DNA of 64,000 nt from Apiosordaria backusii (Eukaryota; Ascomycota; Sordariomycetes; Sordariales; Lasiosphaeriaceae), in assembly GCA_030549205.1 (NCBI GenBank), contig JAUKTV010000008.1, positions 1,550,001 through 1,614,000 of the forward strand, read 5' to 3'. Below the pieces are notes generated by a model. That model had not been told where the DNA came from. It did no database searches and saw only the letters and a list, made by a program, of their open reading frames with translations. Of the stretch, positions 11,761 through 21,465 are shown piece by piece; the first letter of the stretch is position 1; each line of letters starts with the position of its first letter. Both the position numbers and the translations under genes were made by a program.

Positions 11761-13557
11761 ATTGATTTCGCGATCTTGTTATTCTTGCGCCAGCGACGAC
11801 GTGGTGTTGCTGTCGCAAGGCCGAAGCATCCGATCTGGGGTGTTGGGCGCAAAGTTTCGAGTGTTTAAGCCGTTTATTGAAGGGCATCACCAGACAGGAG
11901 GGGGACTCGGAGGTTAAATGGAAGAGGGAGCAAGGTCATGATCATTAAAAAGTATACCAAAATAAAAAAAGGACGGGAAGGATGGGTACGATATGGAACC
12001 AGAATCACTGCCCTGAGGGGAGACCATCATGCGAAAGACAGGGTGTTTATTCGGATCCCTGCCCGTCAAGCTGGCTACGCGCTTGGCATCTGGAGTGACA
12101 GACTGCTTTTGGGTCCGCCAATCCCGTTCAGGGGCACAAAATGACCAGGGGGACGGCTGCCAGAGAACTTCTGGATCTTTTTACTCCAGCTTTTGGATCT
12201 TCGTTAGCGTGGGACAGCCCGTGTTGCTGCATACATGTATGTGAGTGACATTTAGAATAATTCCCTTTTCAAAACTAGGGAAGATCTCAAAGACGTTAGA
12301 TGGCTTTCGGAGATACCTGAAAGGCCTTCAAAGAAAACAGCGAGGCTTTATTTCTTTTCAGTTGAGTGATGTGTTTGGTTAGGTGTTGCTCGCTGCCCGA
12401 TGTCCCGCACTAACAGCAGCCAAGTGAACGGATTTCACCACATCGCACCATTCCACTTCCGTCTCCCGTCTGCACTGAAGCTTATTATGTACAGCTCCGA
12501 CGCAACCGGCTGTATGGGTTATTTCTGCCCATTCCCAGCCTGTTATGCGCTGAAAACAGTGATAAAGTTAACAAACTACGGCTTCAATGTAAACATCACT
12601 TGGCGATCTGCATCACTCACATGGCTGCTGTTTGAGTAGCCACAAGATGAGGTGAGAAGCTGTTTAGAGAAAGTTGACTGCGCCTACAAAATCTCTCCGT
12701 TCCTGGTATTTCCCGTCGGTTGCCTGCAGCAGCGGTTCGAACTCATGATGAAACTCCTACTGCAAGCCATGTGAATACCTACCTTACCCATGGGGTAGCC
12801 CTTGTCCTCAAAACAGATCCCCGGATTTTGAGGATTTTGATAACGGAGCGCAGTAGACCATATTTGCTTAGACACCCCACCAGCAGTTTAAAGATTCACT
12901 ACCTACTAGCACAGGCAATTAAATTCTTGATCACACGTGAATTTTATGAGGAGGAACCAGACAAAGCAAGAAAATCCACGGAAATTTCAACTCAAAACTC
13001 ACAATAATGGATAACTCCAGCCTCTTATCTTCTCTTGCCTGGTGTTCGGCAGGCAGAGTCTCAGGTCACCCCGCCACAGCAGGCACCAACAACAATTCCG
13101 TCAAAGAAGGCTGAATAAAGAAGCCACTTGGCGGGCCGTGCGCATACTTCTCCACAAGAAGGCACCCAACATCCCTTGCCTTCCTGCCACCGACAACCTT
13201 CCCTTCATCAATCCCAAGCTTGTTTGCTCCGCTTAACTCTCTCTCGCAACTCACCGTTTCAGTTTTGGTTTGTGACAAGCACGCCCCGCAATCTACAGAC
13301 CCAAAGATCAGGTATTTATTCTGTGCTCTCTTACTTTTTTATTCCTGCAGTCTCCCCATCATCATCTTTCTGGGCATCATCACAATTCCAGGACCCCGCC
13401 AACACCAGTCGCCGACTCTTGCGCAGTATCCCTCTGACCATTTATCATTCACATCTCATTTGATTCCACATATTTCTCAACCCAGTACGGTCTTCACATT
13501 ATGTCTGTCTCAGTTCAGCAACCGACTGGTACTAATTCTTTCCCTCCAGCATTCAAA
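11761..13557. other. Intergenic between SMP3 and SKP1 (divergent promoters)
   Basis: About 1.8 kb separating the divergent starts of SMP3 (-) and SKP1 (+). Short overlapping frames occur on both strands but none shows a domain or a codon pattern I trust. A TACCTACC-type motif occurs near 12777. The last ~250 bases are pyrimidine-rich and are the likely SKP1 promoter and 5' leader. Confidence 0.5.
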
Positions 13558-14193
13558 ATGACTACCGACACGTCCAACGGCACCAAGATTGTGCTCGAGT
13601 CCAACGAGGGCGCAAAGATCCAGGTTGGTAAGTCAATCCGAGATATGATACCCGGCTGTTTTCGTTGTTCTTTTGCTGACCCAACCACTGTAGATCGCAT
13701 CGTCGCCGAGCGCTCAGTCCTGATCAAGAACCTCATCGATGACTTGGGAGAGGAAGCCGTCCTCGCCGAGCCCATCCCGATTCCCAACGTCAATACACAG
13801 GTGCTTAGGAAAGTCATCGATTGGTGTACCCACCACAAGAACGACGCTGCGCAATCGGCCGACGATGACAACGATAACCGCAAGAAGACCACGGACATCG
13901 ACGAGTGGGACCAGAAGTTCATGCAGGTTGATCAAGAGATGCTTTTCGAGATCATCCTGGTACGTTTGACCAGCTGCTAGGTTCCGTGGATAACCCAAAA
14001 GCTAACACTTAGACAGGCCGCCAACTATCTTGATATCAAGCAACTGCTCGATGTGGGCTGCAAGACTGTCGCCAACATGATCAAGGGCAAGTCCCCAGAA
14101 GAGATCCGGAAGACTTTCAACATCACCAACGACTTCACCCCCGAGGAGGAGGAACAGATTCGTCGGGAGAACGAGTGGGCTGAGGACCGTTAA
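13558..14193 (+). CDS. SKP1: SKP1, SCF ubiquitin ligase adaptor
   Basis: Three exons: 13558-13627, 13694-13959 and 14017-14193; 170 residues, normal for Skp1. Introns are 66 nt (GTAAGT...CTGTAG) and 57 nt (GTACGT...GCTAACACTTAGACAG). The N-terminal BTB/POZ-like domain carries RIVAERSVLIKNLIDDLGEE and PIPIPNVNTQVLRKVIDWC. An acidic loop (SADDDNDNRKK) follows, then the F-box-binding C-terminal helices (ANYLDIKQLLDVGCKTVANM, and the EEEEQIRRENEWAEDR end). Skp1 links cullin-1 to F-box proteins in SCF E3 ligases; the Neurospora homologue SCON-3 acts in sulphur regulation. An in-frame ATG at 13501 would add 19 residues, but 13558 fits the family start better. Confidence 0.95.
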
Positions 14194-16145
14194 GGCAGTG
14201 TGAAGCGATGGTTTGGCCATGCAGCGGTCACAGCGAAGATGGGAGACTGCAACTGCCGTGGTCATCTCTACGCCCCACCACTGGGTTTCTAGTAGGCAGT
14301 GGTGGGTTGCATTCTGGGCCTGGTTATCACTTTGGCCTGGGCTCGTTATATCTACTAGCATTGATTCTGGCGTTTTTGGACTGCTTTTTCTCTCACGAAA
14401 CAGCTTTTATACTGGCTATACTTGGGTGAGGGTTCGCCAGAAGGGAAAGGAGGAGTACGGGGAGAGAATAGTGGTTGATGAATACATGCTTCTCTCGGAT
14501 GATACCCAAGATCTGACCTGGCCCGTCACTTGTATGCAGACCCTTGATGTCGTGATCAAGCACAATGAAATTTTCTTTGGTGGCCCAAGCCCTATGTGGC
14601 GTTTTACTTTGTCTCGGAGAGATAAAGCCTTCATGCTTTTCCATGTGGCCTTCATTGTAGGTGGCTCCATTGTCTGTCCGGACACGGAACCTTTGGGAAT
14701 GTGCAAAGACTCTCGAATCAAGACGTGACAAAAGTTCCTATTGAACACGCACTCCTTGCAAGCCTCAAATTACAGGACACGATACCCATCGTGACAGCCA
14801 GATTTGGGCAATGAGGGCAACAAAAAAAAGAAGAGAAGAAAAGGTGAAAGGTGACGCGATTCGCCGAGTGCGTCATCACCGCCGCCCTTTCAGCGCTATC
14901 AAACGCAACCAAAGCCCCCACTCCAGTCAACTCTGTGTGGATGGATGGTTGCTTTGTGGTGAGAAAGTTATTTTTTTTTTGCGCGGTTCCATATCTCCTT
15001 GAATTTTTGTCTGCGAGTTCCCAGTTACACAACAACAGATGGGAAAGAATCCCGATAGAAAATTTAGAGCTCAAGAAATTCATTCTTGGGTTTCTGTTAT
15101 GTGTGGCTGGCTGATAAGAATGTGAGAGCACCAGCTGGGAATATGATACTATGGGCGTAAGAGCTCCGTCTTTGATGATGATAAGATAAATTTGCCTGGC
15201 AGCAATGCTTCTTTTGAAATCAATCAGAGTCATTCGACTCATTCACTATAGCTACCAGGTAGGTAGGTAGCAACACAAGCGGGAGCCTATCCTCCAAAAC
15301 ACTTGGGGGAAACTGTATGGGAAAGGTATAATGTCCCCATCCGTTGAATGGAATGGAAGTGCTATGGATGGATACATGGGACCTAGTTGACAGTCTGTAG
15401 TGATGACAGACATCTCCAGAATTGACGGGACCATCGAGGTACCTAGCCGTCAATAATGTCGAGCACAATCAAAGCAAGAAATTCTGGAGTCATGACAAAC
15501 GGAGCCCTGTTTGACGCTACGTTGACAACCATCACAAACACAACACCGAAAACAAGACTCATCATCAAGCATCATGTTGCCGTTTTCTCTCTCTCTCTCT
15601 CTCTCTCTCTCTTGCTCACTCATCAGTCCAGTTTTCCCGGTGGTGACCCTCAAAAGACGCCATGGCAGAATACTCCGTTGAAATCAAAGTCGGCAGGAGA
15701 GAAAAAACCCGAGACCCTTTCATTTAGATACCAAAGCCGCAATTAATACGCCCAATGAGACCCTGCCTGCTGTTTTTTGCTTGCCCGCATGCCAAAATAA
15801 ATGCACCGTACTCTTTCCCCTTTCGCCTATGCCTCAGTTTCTCCGGTCCCACTCGATTCGTTCGTTCGTTGATAAATTCATTCCCGGTCCACACCAAGAC
15901 AAAAAATCAAGCATGGCGCATTTGGTCGGAGTTAACAGTGCCGTTACTCATGCAACGGACGCCCAAATGGCATATGCATTGCAGCCGAAAGAGTCAAAAT
16001 ATCGGTCCCCGTTCGTCTGGTCTTGGTTGAACTGTTCGCGGGAGGGGAGCGAGCAAGCAAAAAAAGGGCTGGATACCGAGTCTTGCTTGTGGATGTATCT
16101 TGAGGGTCGAATGAGGAGCAGAGGCGAGGTTGAGAAAAAGTGCAT
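14194..16145. other. Intergenic between SKP1 and RPL39 (convergent)
   Basis: Nearly 2 kb between convergent 3' ends. The first ~550 bases contain an open frame (14213-14728) that I read as SKP1 3' flank. The rest is AT-richer, with a TAGGTAGG motif cluster (15257-15270), an AGGTACCTA palindrome at 15437 and a CT microsatellite at 15587. No gene seen. Confidence 0.5.
15587..15612. repeat. (CT)13 microsatellite
   Basis: Thirteen uninterrupted CT dinucleotides in non-coding sequence, a likely length-variable locus. Confidence 0.95.
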
Positions 16146-16597
16146 TTAGAGGCCGAGGCGGGTCTTGCGCCAATGTCTCCGCTTGGCGTTGTATCTGTGG
16201 TTGAACGGTTAGCAACGTATTCCTTTGTGCTCTCGATCGGTCGTGATCTAGCTGATCCTCCTCCTCCAGTCATTCAAGGGGAGTGTGACAGCCATATCGT
16301 CGTCGGTCGGAGATCGTACCTGATGGTGTTACCAGTGCGGAGGCGAATCCATTGGGGAATGGGACGGTTCTGCTTCTGGGCCTTAGCAAGCTTCTGCTTG
16401 GTCCGGAAAGTCTTGTGGCTCTGTTGAAACATCGATGTTAGCATTTGGCTTCTTCAAGATCGTCGCTGCCGTCGATAGGCCCCCTCCGATTTCGACCTCC
16501 GGAGTTTCTGCATCACTGCCACAAAGCGTCGAAATTGGGATCGAGAAAATCGTATTCGACGAGAAATTCAGCATTGGGAGTCGCTACATACCGGCAT
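16146..16597 (-). CDS. RPL39: 60S ribosomal protein eL39 (Rpl39), 51 residues
   Basis: Too small and too split to appear as one open frame. Exons: 16597-16592 (only ATG-CCG), 16420-16320 and 16194-16146; together 52 codons. Intron 1 (171 nt) runs GTATGT to GCTAACATCGATGTTTCAACAG. Intron 2 (125 nt) runs GTACGA to CCACAG. The spliced protein reads M-P-S-H-K-T-F-R-T-K then QKLAKAQKQNRPIPQWIRLR, then TGNTIRYNAKRRHWRKTRLG-L, which is eL39 over its full length. eL39 is a very basic small protein that lines the ribosomal exit tunnel. A first coding exon of one or two codons followed by a longer intron is common in fungal ribosomal protein genes. It shares a ~600 bp divergent promoter with ARL1. Confidence 0.95.
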
Positions 16598-17201
16598 TTT
16601 GACGGTGGTTGTCGTGATAACCGAGTGGTGTCAATTTCGCGATGGTTCGTCAAGGTGGGTTGGAATCTGAATATTTGGTGTGGGCTTTAGAAAATGCGCA
16701 CAAGCTAGGGCCGGTGGTGTGGCTGACAGCTCCATCACGTGCGGGCTTGAAAGTGGCTAGTGGGGCGGTAAACTGTGGCTTGCCTCCTTGCTGGGGGTTT
16801 TCAAGCTTTTTGACCCCTGTCGACTTTGTCTGCCAATCAAGCAGGTCAGCGACCGTGCACCCGCGATTCTCAAGACAGGGGCCATAGTCCGACCAGAAGC
16901 GGCCTCTTTCATGAACGGGACCAAAGTTGCATGAACTGCGAGACGAAAATTTCTTGACACCTTTACTTTAAAGAAAGGGGCTTCGGGGCTTCCATACTCG
17001 AGCGATCTGGTCATTCCATCACCCAACACCTTCTTCCACGCAACTTAGGCCTTCAACTTCCCTCTCGGGCCAGATATCGCATCGTCATCCGTTCGGATCT
17101 CCCTTGTCGGTGGATCGGTCCGCGATACTTCGCTCAAACTTCGACGACCCCATACTTAACCATAACCACGCGCCGGAACTTCCGGGCGACAGCAGAGCAA
17201 G
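16598..17201. promoter_or_regulatory. Divergent promoter region, RPL39 / ARL1
   Basis: A 604-base stretch between the start codons of RPL39 (-) and ARL1 (+). Several short ORFs cross it but overlap and lack domains. The promoter role is inferred from position; no specific element is claimed. Confidence 0.5.
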
Positions 17202-17937
17202 ATGGGGCAAACCATGTCATGGCTCGGTTCCTTGTCCAGCTTCTTTTCGTCAAAGAAGGAAATCCGGATTCTGATTCTCGGACTGGTTCGCCTTCCCGAC
17301 CCCTGATCCGTTGCTATGCGCAAGCGATTACTGACGGCCGCGCTTCCAGGATAACGCCGGCAAGACAACACTTCTTTACAGACTCAAGGTGCGCTTCTTT
17401 TTCCATACCTGATGCTCGAGTTCTAGTCTGACGAGGGATGGCAGATCGGCGAAGTAGTAACGACGATACCAACGATCGGGTTCAATGTAGAGTCCGTCAC
17501 ATACAACAATCTCAACTTCAACGTGTGGGATCTTGGTGGGCAAACTAGCATTAGGCCATACTGGAGATGCTACTATGCCAACACGGCGGCAGTCATCTTC
17601 GTGGTGGACTCGACCGATATCGAGCGGTTGCAGACGGCGGCGGATGAGTTGGCGGCCATGCTGAACGAGGACGAACTGAAGGATGCCGCGCTGTTGGTGT
17701 TTGCGAACAAGCAAGATCAACCGGGAGCGAAGGGCGCGGCGGATATCTCACAGGCGCTTAGACTGGGAGAGTTGAGGGACAGGAACTGGAGCATCGTTCC
17801 TTGCAGTGCTGTTGACGGCTCTGGTGTGGAAGAGGGAATGAACTGGCTGTCGGTGAGTTTGAGACATGGTGACCCCTGTTTAACTTTATATACTGGTATG
17901 CTGACATGGGACACAGCAAACTGTGGCACAGGATTAG
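17202..17937 (+). CDS. ARL1: ADP-ribosylation factor-like GTPase Arl1
   Basis: Four exons: 17202-17285, 17350-17388, 17445-17852 and 17917-17937; 183 residues, exactly the usual Arl1 length. Intron 1 (GTTCGC donor, TTACTGAC branch, CTTCCAG acceptor) splits the P-loop G27-LDNAG-KT34 between Leu28 and Asp29. The last exon is seven codons (QTVAQD, stop). Gly2 is available for N-myristoylation. The other nucleotide-binding motifs are WDLGGQ (69-74), NKQD (129-132) and CSAVDGSG. Arl1 acts at the trans-Golgi network, recruiting GRIP-domain golgins and affecting Golgi/endosome traffic. The frame stays open past 17852 to 18302 if the last intron is not removed, but that extension does not resemble Arl proteins. 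Confidence 0.95.
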
Positions 17938-19196
17938 ACGGTTGTCTGGCGCACGGCAGGTGGGAAGGGGGTCTTTTGTACAACAAACACATGAGCATGC
18001 CCATGATTTACAAATCTGTCGAAGCAGACTTGGGTATTTACAACCACGCACACACGACGGTGGAGCGGCGACTCGGGAGTTTTGGGCGGACGACAGCACG
18101 TTTGCCCCTCGGGCCCGTGTGGATGGATGACATATCATGCAATCGGCGCAGGCTGCATAAGACAGGGCGGGAGAGGGTATTTGGCACCTATACAGGAACT
18201 ACACCGTTTAATATTACATACAACCCTGTGGTGGGGTTTAATATTCTTGAGTTGACATATCAGTCTCTACGTTTGGTCCGTGAAGTGAAGGGTGACAATT
18301 GACAAGATAGGTATACCTCAGGAGCCGGCAGGTTGTGTGAAGAGCAACCTGGACGCTGGGGGTTTCATCATGTCTGTGAGTACTTCTCCATCATACAGCT
18401 ACACTGCCTGTCCCCCGTCTTGTCATCCCTACATTTTGATACTCGACGTATCTTTTCAGCTCGGCAACAGTGGGCGGATCCTTCACTCATTAGATACAGG
18501 AGCCGACATTCGCAAACGGACACTAAAACAGCAGGAATGATCATTCAGCATTAACGTCGTGCTCTGATCCAACAGCACAACATCATGTCATTTTCCCGAT
18601 GAAAAAGCCACACCACGCACCAATCTCATATCATCACGGCGCCACATCATTCCGGTCACTATCATCGGTTTTTTGAAAAGGTCGTTGTGTATTCCTGCCC
18701 TCCAAACGAGAAGACAGATCGCTAAGCAAAAACACTCCTCCGTAGTAAGTAGACGCCGAGCCTCATGCTTGCCATTCCCAATTTCCAAGCGAAGTTTCCC
18801 AAAACCCACACAAGCCTCTTGATACCGCCAGATGCCAAGACGCCCAAACCTGCAGAAAGATTCAAGGCGAGATTTGAGTGAGTCGAAAAGGTAGATTAGA
18901 TACGAAATCTGGAAGCCAGTCAATATTATTCGGGCTCCCTTTCCAGACAACAACTGCGATATTTCGGGAGGTACACATACCCTTATTATGCCCCGGCTCC
19001 TATCTCGCTCATACCCTTGATAACCCCCCCCCCCTTTCGTCGACTCATTGATGTTGTGGGTAAGGGGCAGTCAAGATCATGATCGCTGCCTTACGTATTT
19101 CTTGATTATGGTATCCCAGTCATGGTGCTCGCCAGCAACGGGGAGGGGCGAGAGGGCTTGATACCATCAAGATCCATAAAATACATCTCCCTCTGC
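17938..19196. other. Convergent intergenic region
   Basis: About 1.26 kb between the 3' ends of ARL1 (+) and the Cys-tail protein gene (-). A 121-codon frame at 18588-18953 (-) has no recognisable domain. I see no gene here. Confidence 0.5.
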
Positions 19197-19827
19197 TTAG
19201 CTCTCATGCCCCCGCCGCCGCAGTGGTCGCGGTGAAGGAGTACGCGGCACGGGAGGACCCAAGATGCAGCAGAAGTCAAAAACCCGGCTGTTATTTTGTT
19301 TTGGTTGTCACTGTTAGTTATTCTTTCCAACTCAAACATTCTCAGATGGGTGGGGGGAAAGGGGTTACATACCAGAGGAGATCACAGCTCTCCCTGCAGC
19401 ACTTGTTGGGGCATGATTCTTCCTGCTGAGAGGGAGGGTTGTTTTGAGGCTGGCTGTGGTGGGTTTGGAGTTGGCTGGGGGTGGTGAGGATCATTGGGTT
19501 GAGGGGTTGCTGATGGGTGTTAGTACTGTGGGGGTGACAAGGGGTGATAAAGGGTGGGGAGGAGAGAGAAGGGAAACGTACAGGCTGTTGGGAAGTGATA
19601 TTCAGACCGCCCTGGGAGGAAACCCGTGTGGGGTTGATGATGTGGCCTGTGGCGGAGGCTGGAGTGCGGGAGTCTGAGATGTGTGCGATTTGAGGGTTGA
19701 ATCCGACGTTGTTTAGGCGGAGTGGACGGGGTGAGGTAGATATTGTCGTGGGGGCAGGGGGAGGGGGGCGGGTGGGATTGTTGTGACTTTTGGGGTCAGT
19801 GGTGGTGGTGGGAATGGTGGAAGACAT
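19197..19827 (-). CDS. Hypothetical protein with Pro/Ser/Thr-rich body and cysteine-rich tail
   Basis: Two exons, 19827-19373 and 19287-19197, predicted 181 residues. The intron (85 nt) has a GTATGT donor and an AATAACAG acceptor. I do not recognise the family. The first ~130 residues are low-complexity (Pro, Thr, Ser, Asn, Gln), as in disordered proteins. The tail, created by the splice, is compact and Cys-rich: CPNKCCRESCDLL joined to CRVFDFCCILGPP, then an Arg/Pro end. The Cys pairs flanking a hydrophobic run suggest a palmitoylated membrane-associated tail of the kind seen in small stress-related Cys-rich proteins, but that is inference. The unspliced frame stops shortly after the donor, so splicing is needed for the second Cys cluster. 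Confidence 0.55.
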
Positions 19828-20234
19828 GGTGGTTTCTTGTTCTGGGGGAGGGCTTAGTGTAGAGCGGGTGTAGAATGGGATGGAGGAAGGAAAAGGTAAA
19901 GCAGTGGCTAAAAGCGCCGTTTAGAGGAAGATATAGCATGCCCGGATGAGGCTCGCCGGCGGGCGGGTGAATGATTGCCGGCACGGGGGCAACCGTCTTG
20001 GCTTGCCAGCTACTGTCCGAGTCGCCAGGTTCGGTGAGTTACCCTCAATAGCCTTGTCAAGACCAACGGTGATGCCCTTTTTATTTGCACAGGTTCTTCT
20101 TCAGCATTCACGACCCCGAAACCTCTGGGTGATCAAAGGAACCTTCTCGAGGGGAAAACAATGTTAAAGCAAGGCGTGGCCTCTTAGGCTTCATTCTTGT
20201 GGCATTGGAAGCAAGAGAGGACGCAGCCCAGTTT
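19828..20234. other. Intergenic, upstream of the Cys-tail protein gene
   Basis: A 407-base stretch that holds the presumed promoter of the minus-strand Cys-tail gene. No ORF of interest seen. Confidence 0.5.
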
Positions 20235-20568
20235 AACGGGCATATTCAAAATTGAACATATCCAAGATTACCCACGCCTATCTCGACTGACATACGTTAA
20301 GCAAGCGTTCTCGCAGCCAGACGGCAGGGATGTGTGCAGACGATGTTGAGGTTGCTGGGCCACTCGTCGTCAAGAAGATGCTGGGAGTTTGGGTTGATCT
20401 TCCCGGGCCCGTCTCGCTTGAGACGATAATGACTTGGGAAGAGTGATATTTGTCGAGGATTTCGGTAGAGCTTTTATAGACTGGCAACTGACGCCGAGTC
20501 ATGAGACTATTGCCGTGGTCGTTAGTTATTGATTTAGATATATCGAATACTATAAACTCTGATGCCAA
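20235..20568 (-). pseudogene. Relic of a DEAH-box RNA helicase (N-terminal ATPase part)
   Basis: On the minus strand, one frame reads RRQLPVYKSSTEILDKYHSS then QVIIVSSETGPGRSTQ. This aligns by eye with the stretch before and through the P-loop of Prp43-like DEAH helicases, where intact proteins have GETGSGKTTQ. A one-base shift then brings LDDEWPSNLNIVCTHPCRLA and ARTLA, the next conserved segment (motif Ia, normally TQPRR). After an in-frame stop, RMSVEIGVGNLGYVQF continues the homology and ends in another stop. So a ~110-residue segment is recognisable but has a frameshift, at least two stops and a P-loop in which the key Lys is Arg. The first stop can be explained by a CAA-to-TAA change. 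The flanks are AT-rich and show no more homology that I can read. Family call is from memory of the motifs. Confidence 0.7.
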
Positions 20569-21465
20569 ATAAAAAGAGAAAACTGGGTCTCAAGTTACAT
20601 CCAGGTGTTCTGGAAGAAGTAACCCAGGTGTTTAGAGACCTTTATCGTGAGATGCTAGAGGTCAAGGCATTTGAAGCTCCTGGGTGGAAATTCAGCATAA
20701 CGAAGGGAAATGATGTTTTCAACAAAACGAGAGTCTGAAAGTGCGTTATCGAAAGAACTGATACAAGTATGTGGTTGAAAGGATCCGTTGATATGATATT
20801 GACAGACGCATTTTGTACAAGCATAACTCTTGGTATCAAGATAGACAGAACCCAAGTTCTAGACACTGCTATCCTTTTGAGATGAAGCTTGTGTACGGGC
20901 TTAGACTGAGATGTGCCATGTCGAACGTATCTCACTCGGGAAATGATAGAGATAAAGGGCCCTGTCCCATCAATAACGAAATAAGCGGACACTCACTTCT
21001 TCACTTCACATTCTATCGCTGTGTCACGTCAAGGCAGTCCCTGAAACACCAAAGACCATTGTGAGAAAATTCTAACTTGAACTAAGGAAAAGGTTGACTA
21101 AAATACAAATGCGGAATCTGGCAAAGAGCATCTTGTTGCTGAATGAGTTGCCAAATCTAAAATTATCCTATCTGAATCTGAACCCCAAATAGGAAAGAGC
21201 ATTGGTGTTGTTGAAAAATCCCCGATAAGCTGATAAGCTTCCCTCTGATAACGGATATCGGTATATCCAACAGAAATCAGCCCCGCGCTCCCCTTTGCTA
21301 CATGCAAGTGGGTCTTGGGTCTGAACGGTCAGTGCCCCGCCATTTCCTGACTGGGGTTGTGAGTCAAATCAACTTTCTTGGTGTAGTGGCCGTTGCTGTA
21401 GTTGAAGATATTCCCGTTGTCCACCACCCAAGCCAAAACTTCCAATTGCGCACCAACACAGCGAT
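20569..21465. other. AT-rich intergenic region before FRS2
   Basis: About 0.9 kb, more AT-rich than its surroundings. Short frames on both strands show no domain. The last ~150 bases are the likely promoter and 5' leader of the phenylalanyl-tRNA synthetase gene. Confidence 0.5.

Noticed and set aside
12730..12750. GGTTCGAAC sequence resembling a tRNA T-loop (B box)
   Set aside because: Flanking bases do not form a T-stem, and no D-arm, anticodon arm or acceptor stem can be drawn around it.
13501..13557. Upstream in-frame ATG extending SKP1 by 19 residues
   Set aside because: The extension is unlike Skp1 N-termini; the ATG at 13558 matches the family.
14213..14728. 171-codon open frame downstream of SKP1
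   Set aside because: No domain, not in good context, lies in the SKP1 3' flank and overlaps open frames on the other strand.
17853..18302. Read-through extension of the Arl1 frame to 259 residues
   Set aside because: A good GTGAGT donor at 17853 and acceptor at 17916 give the standard 183-residue Arl1; the extension has no Arl similarity.
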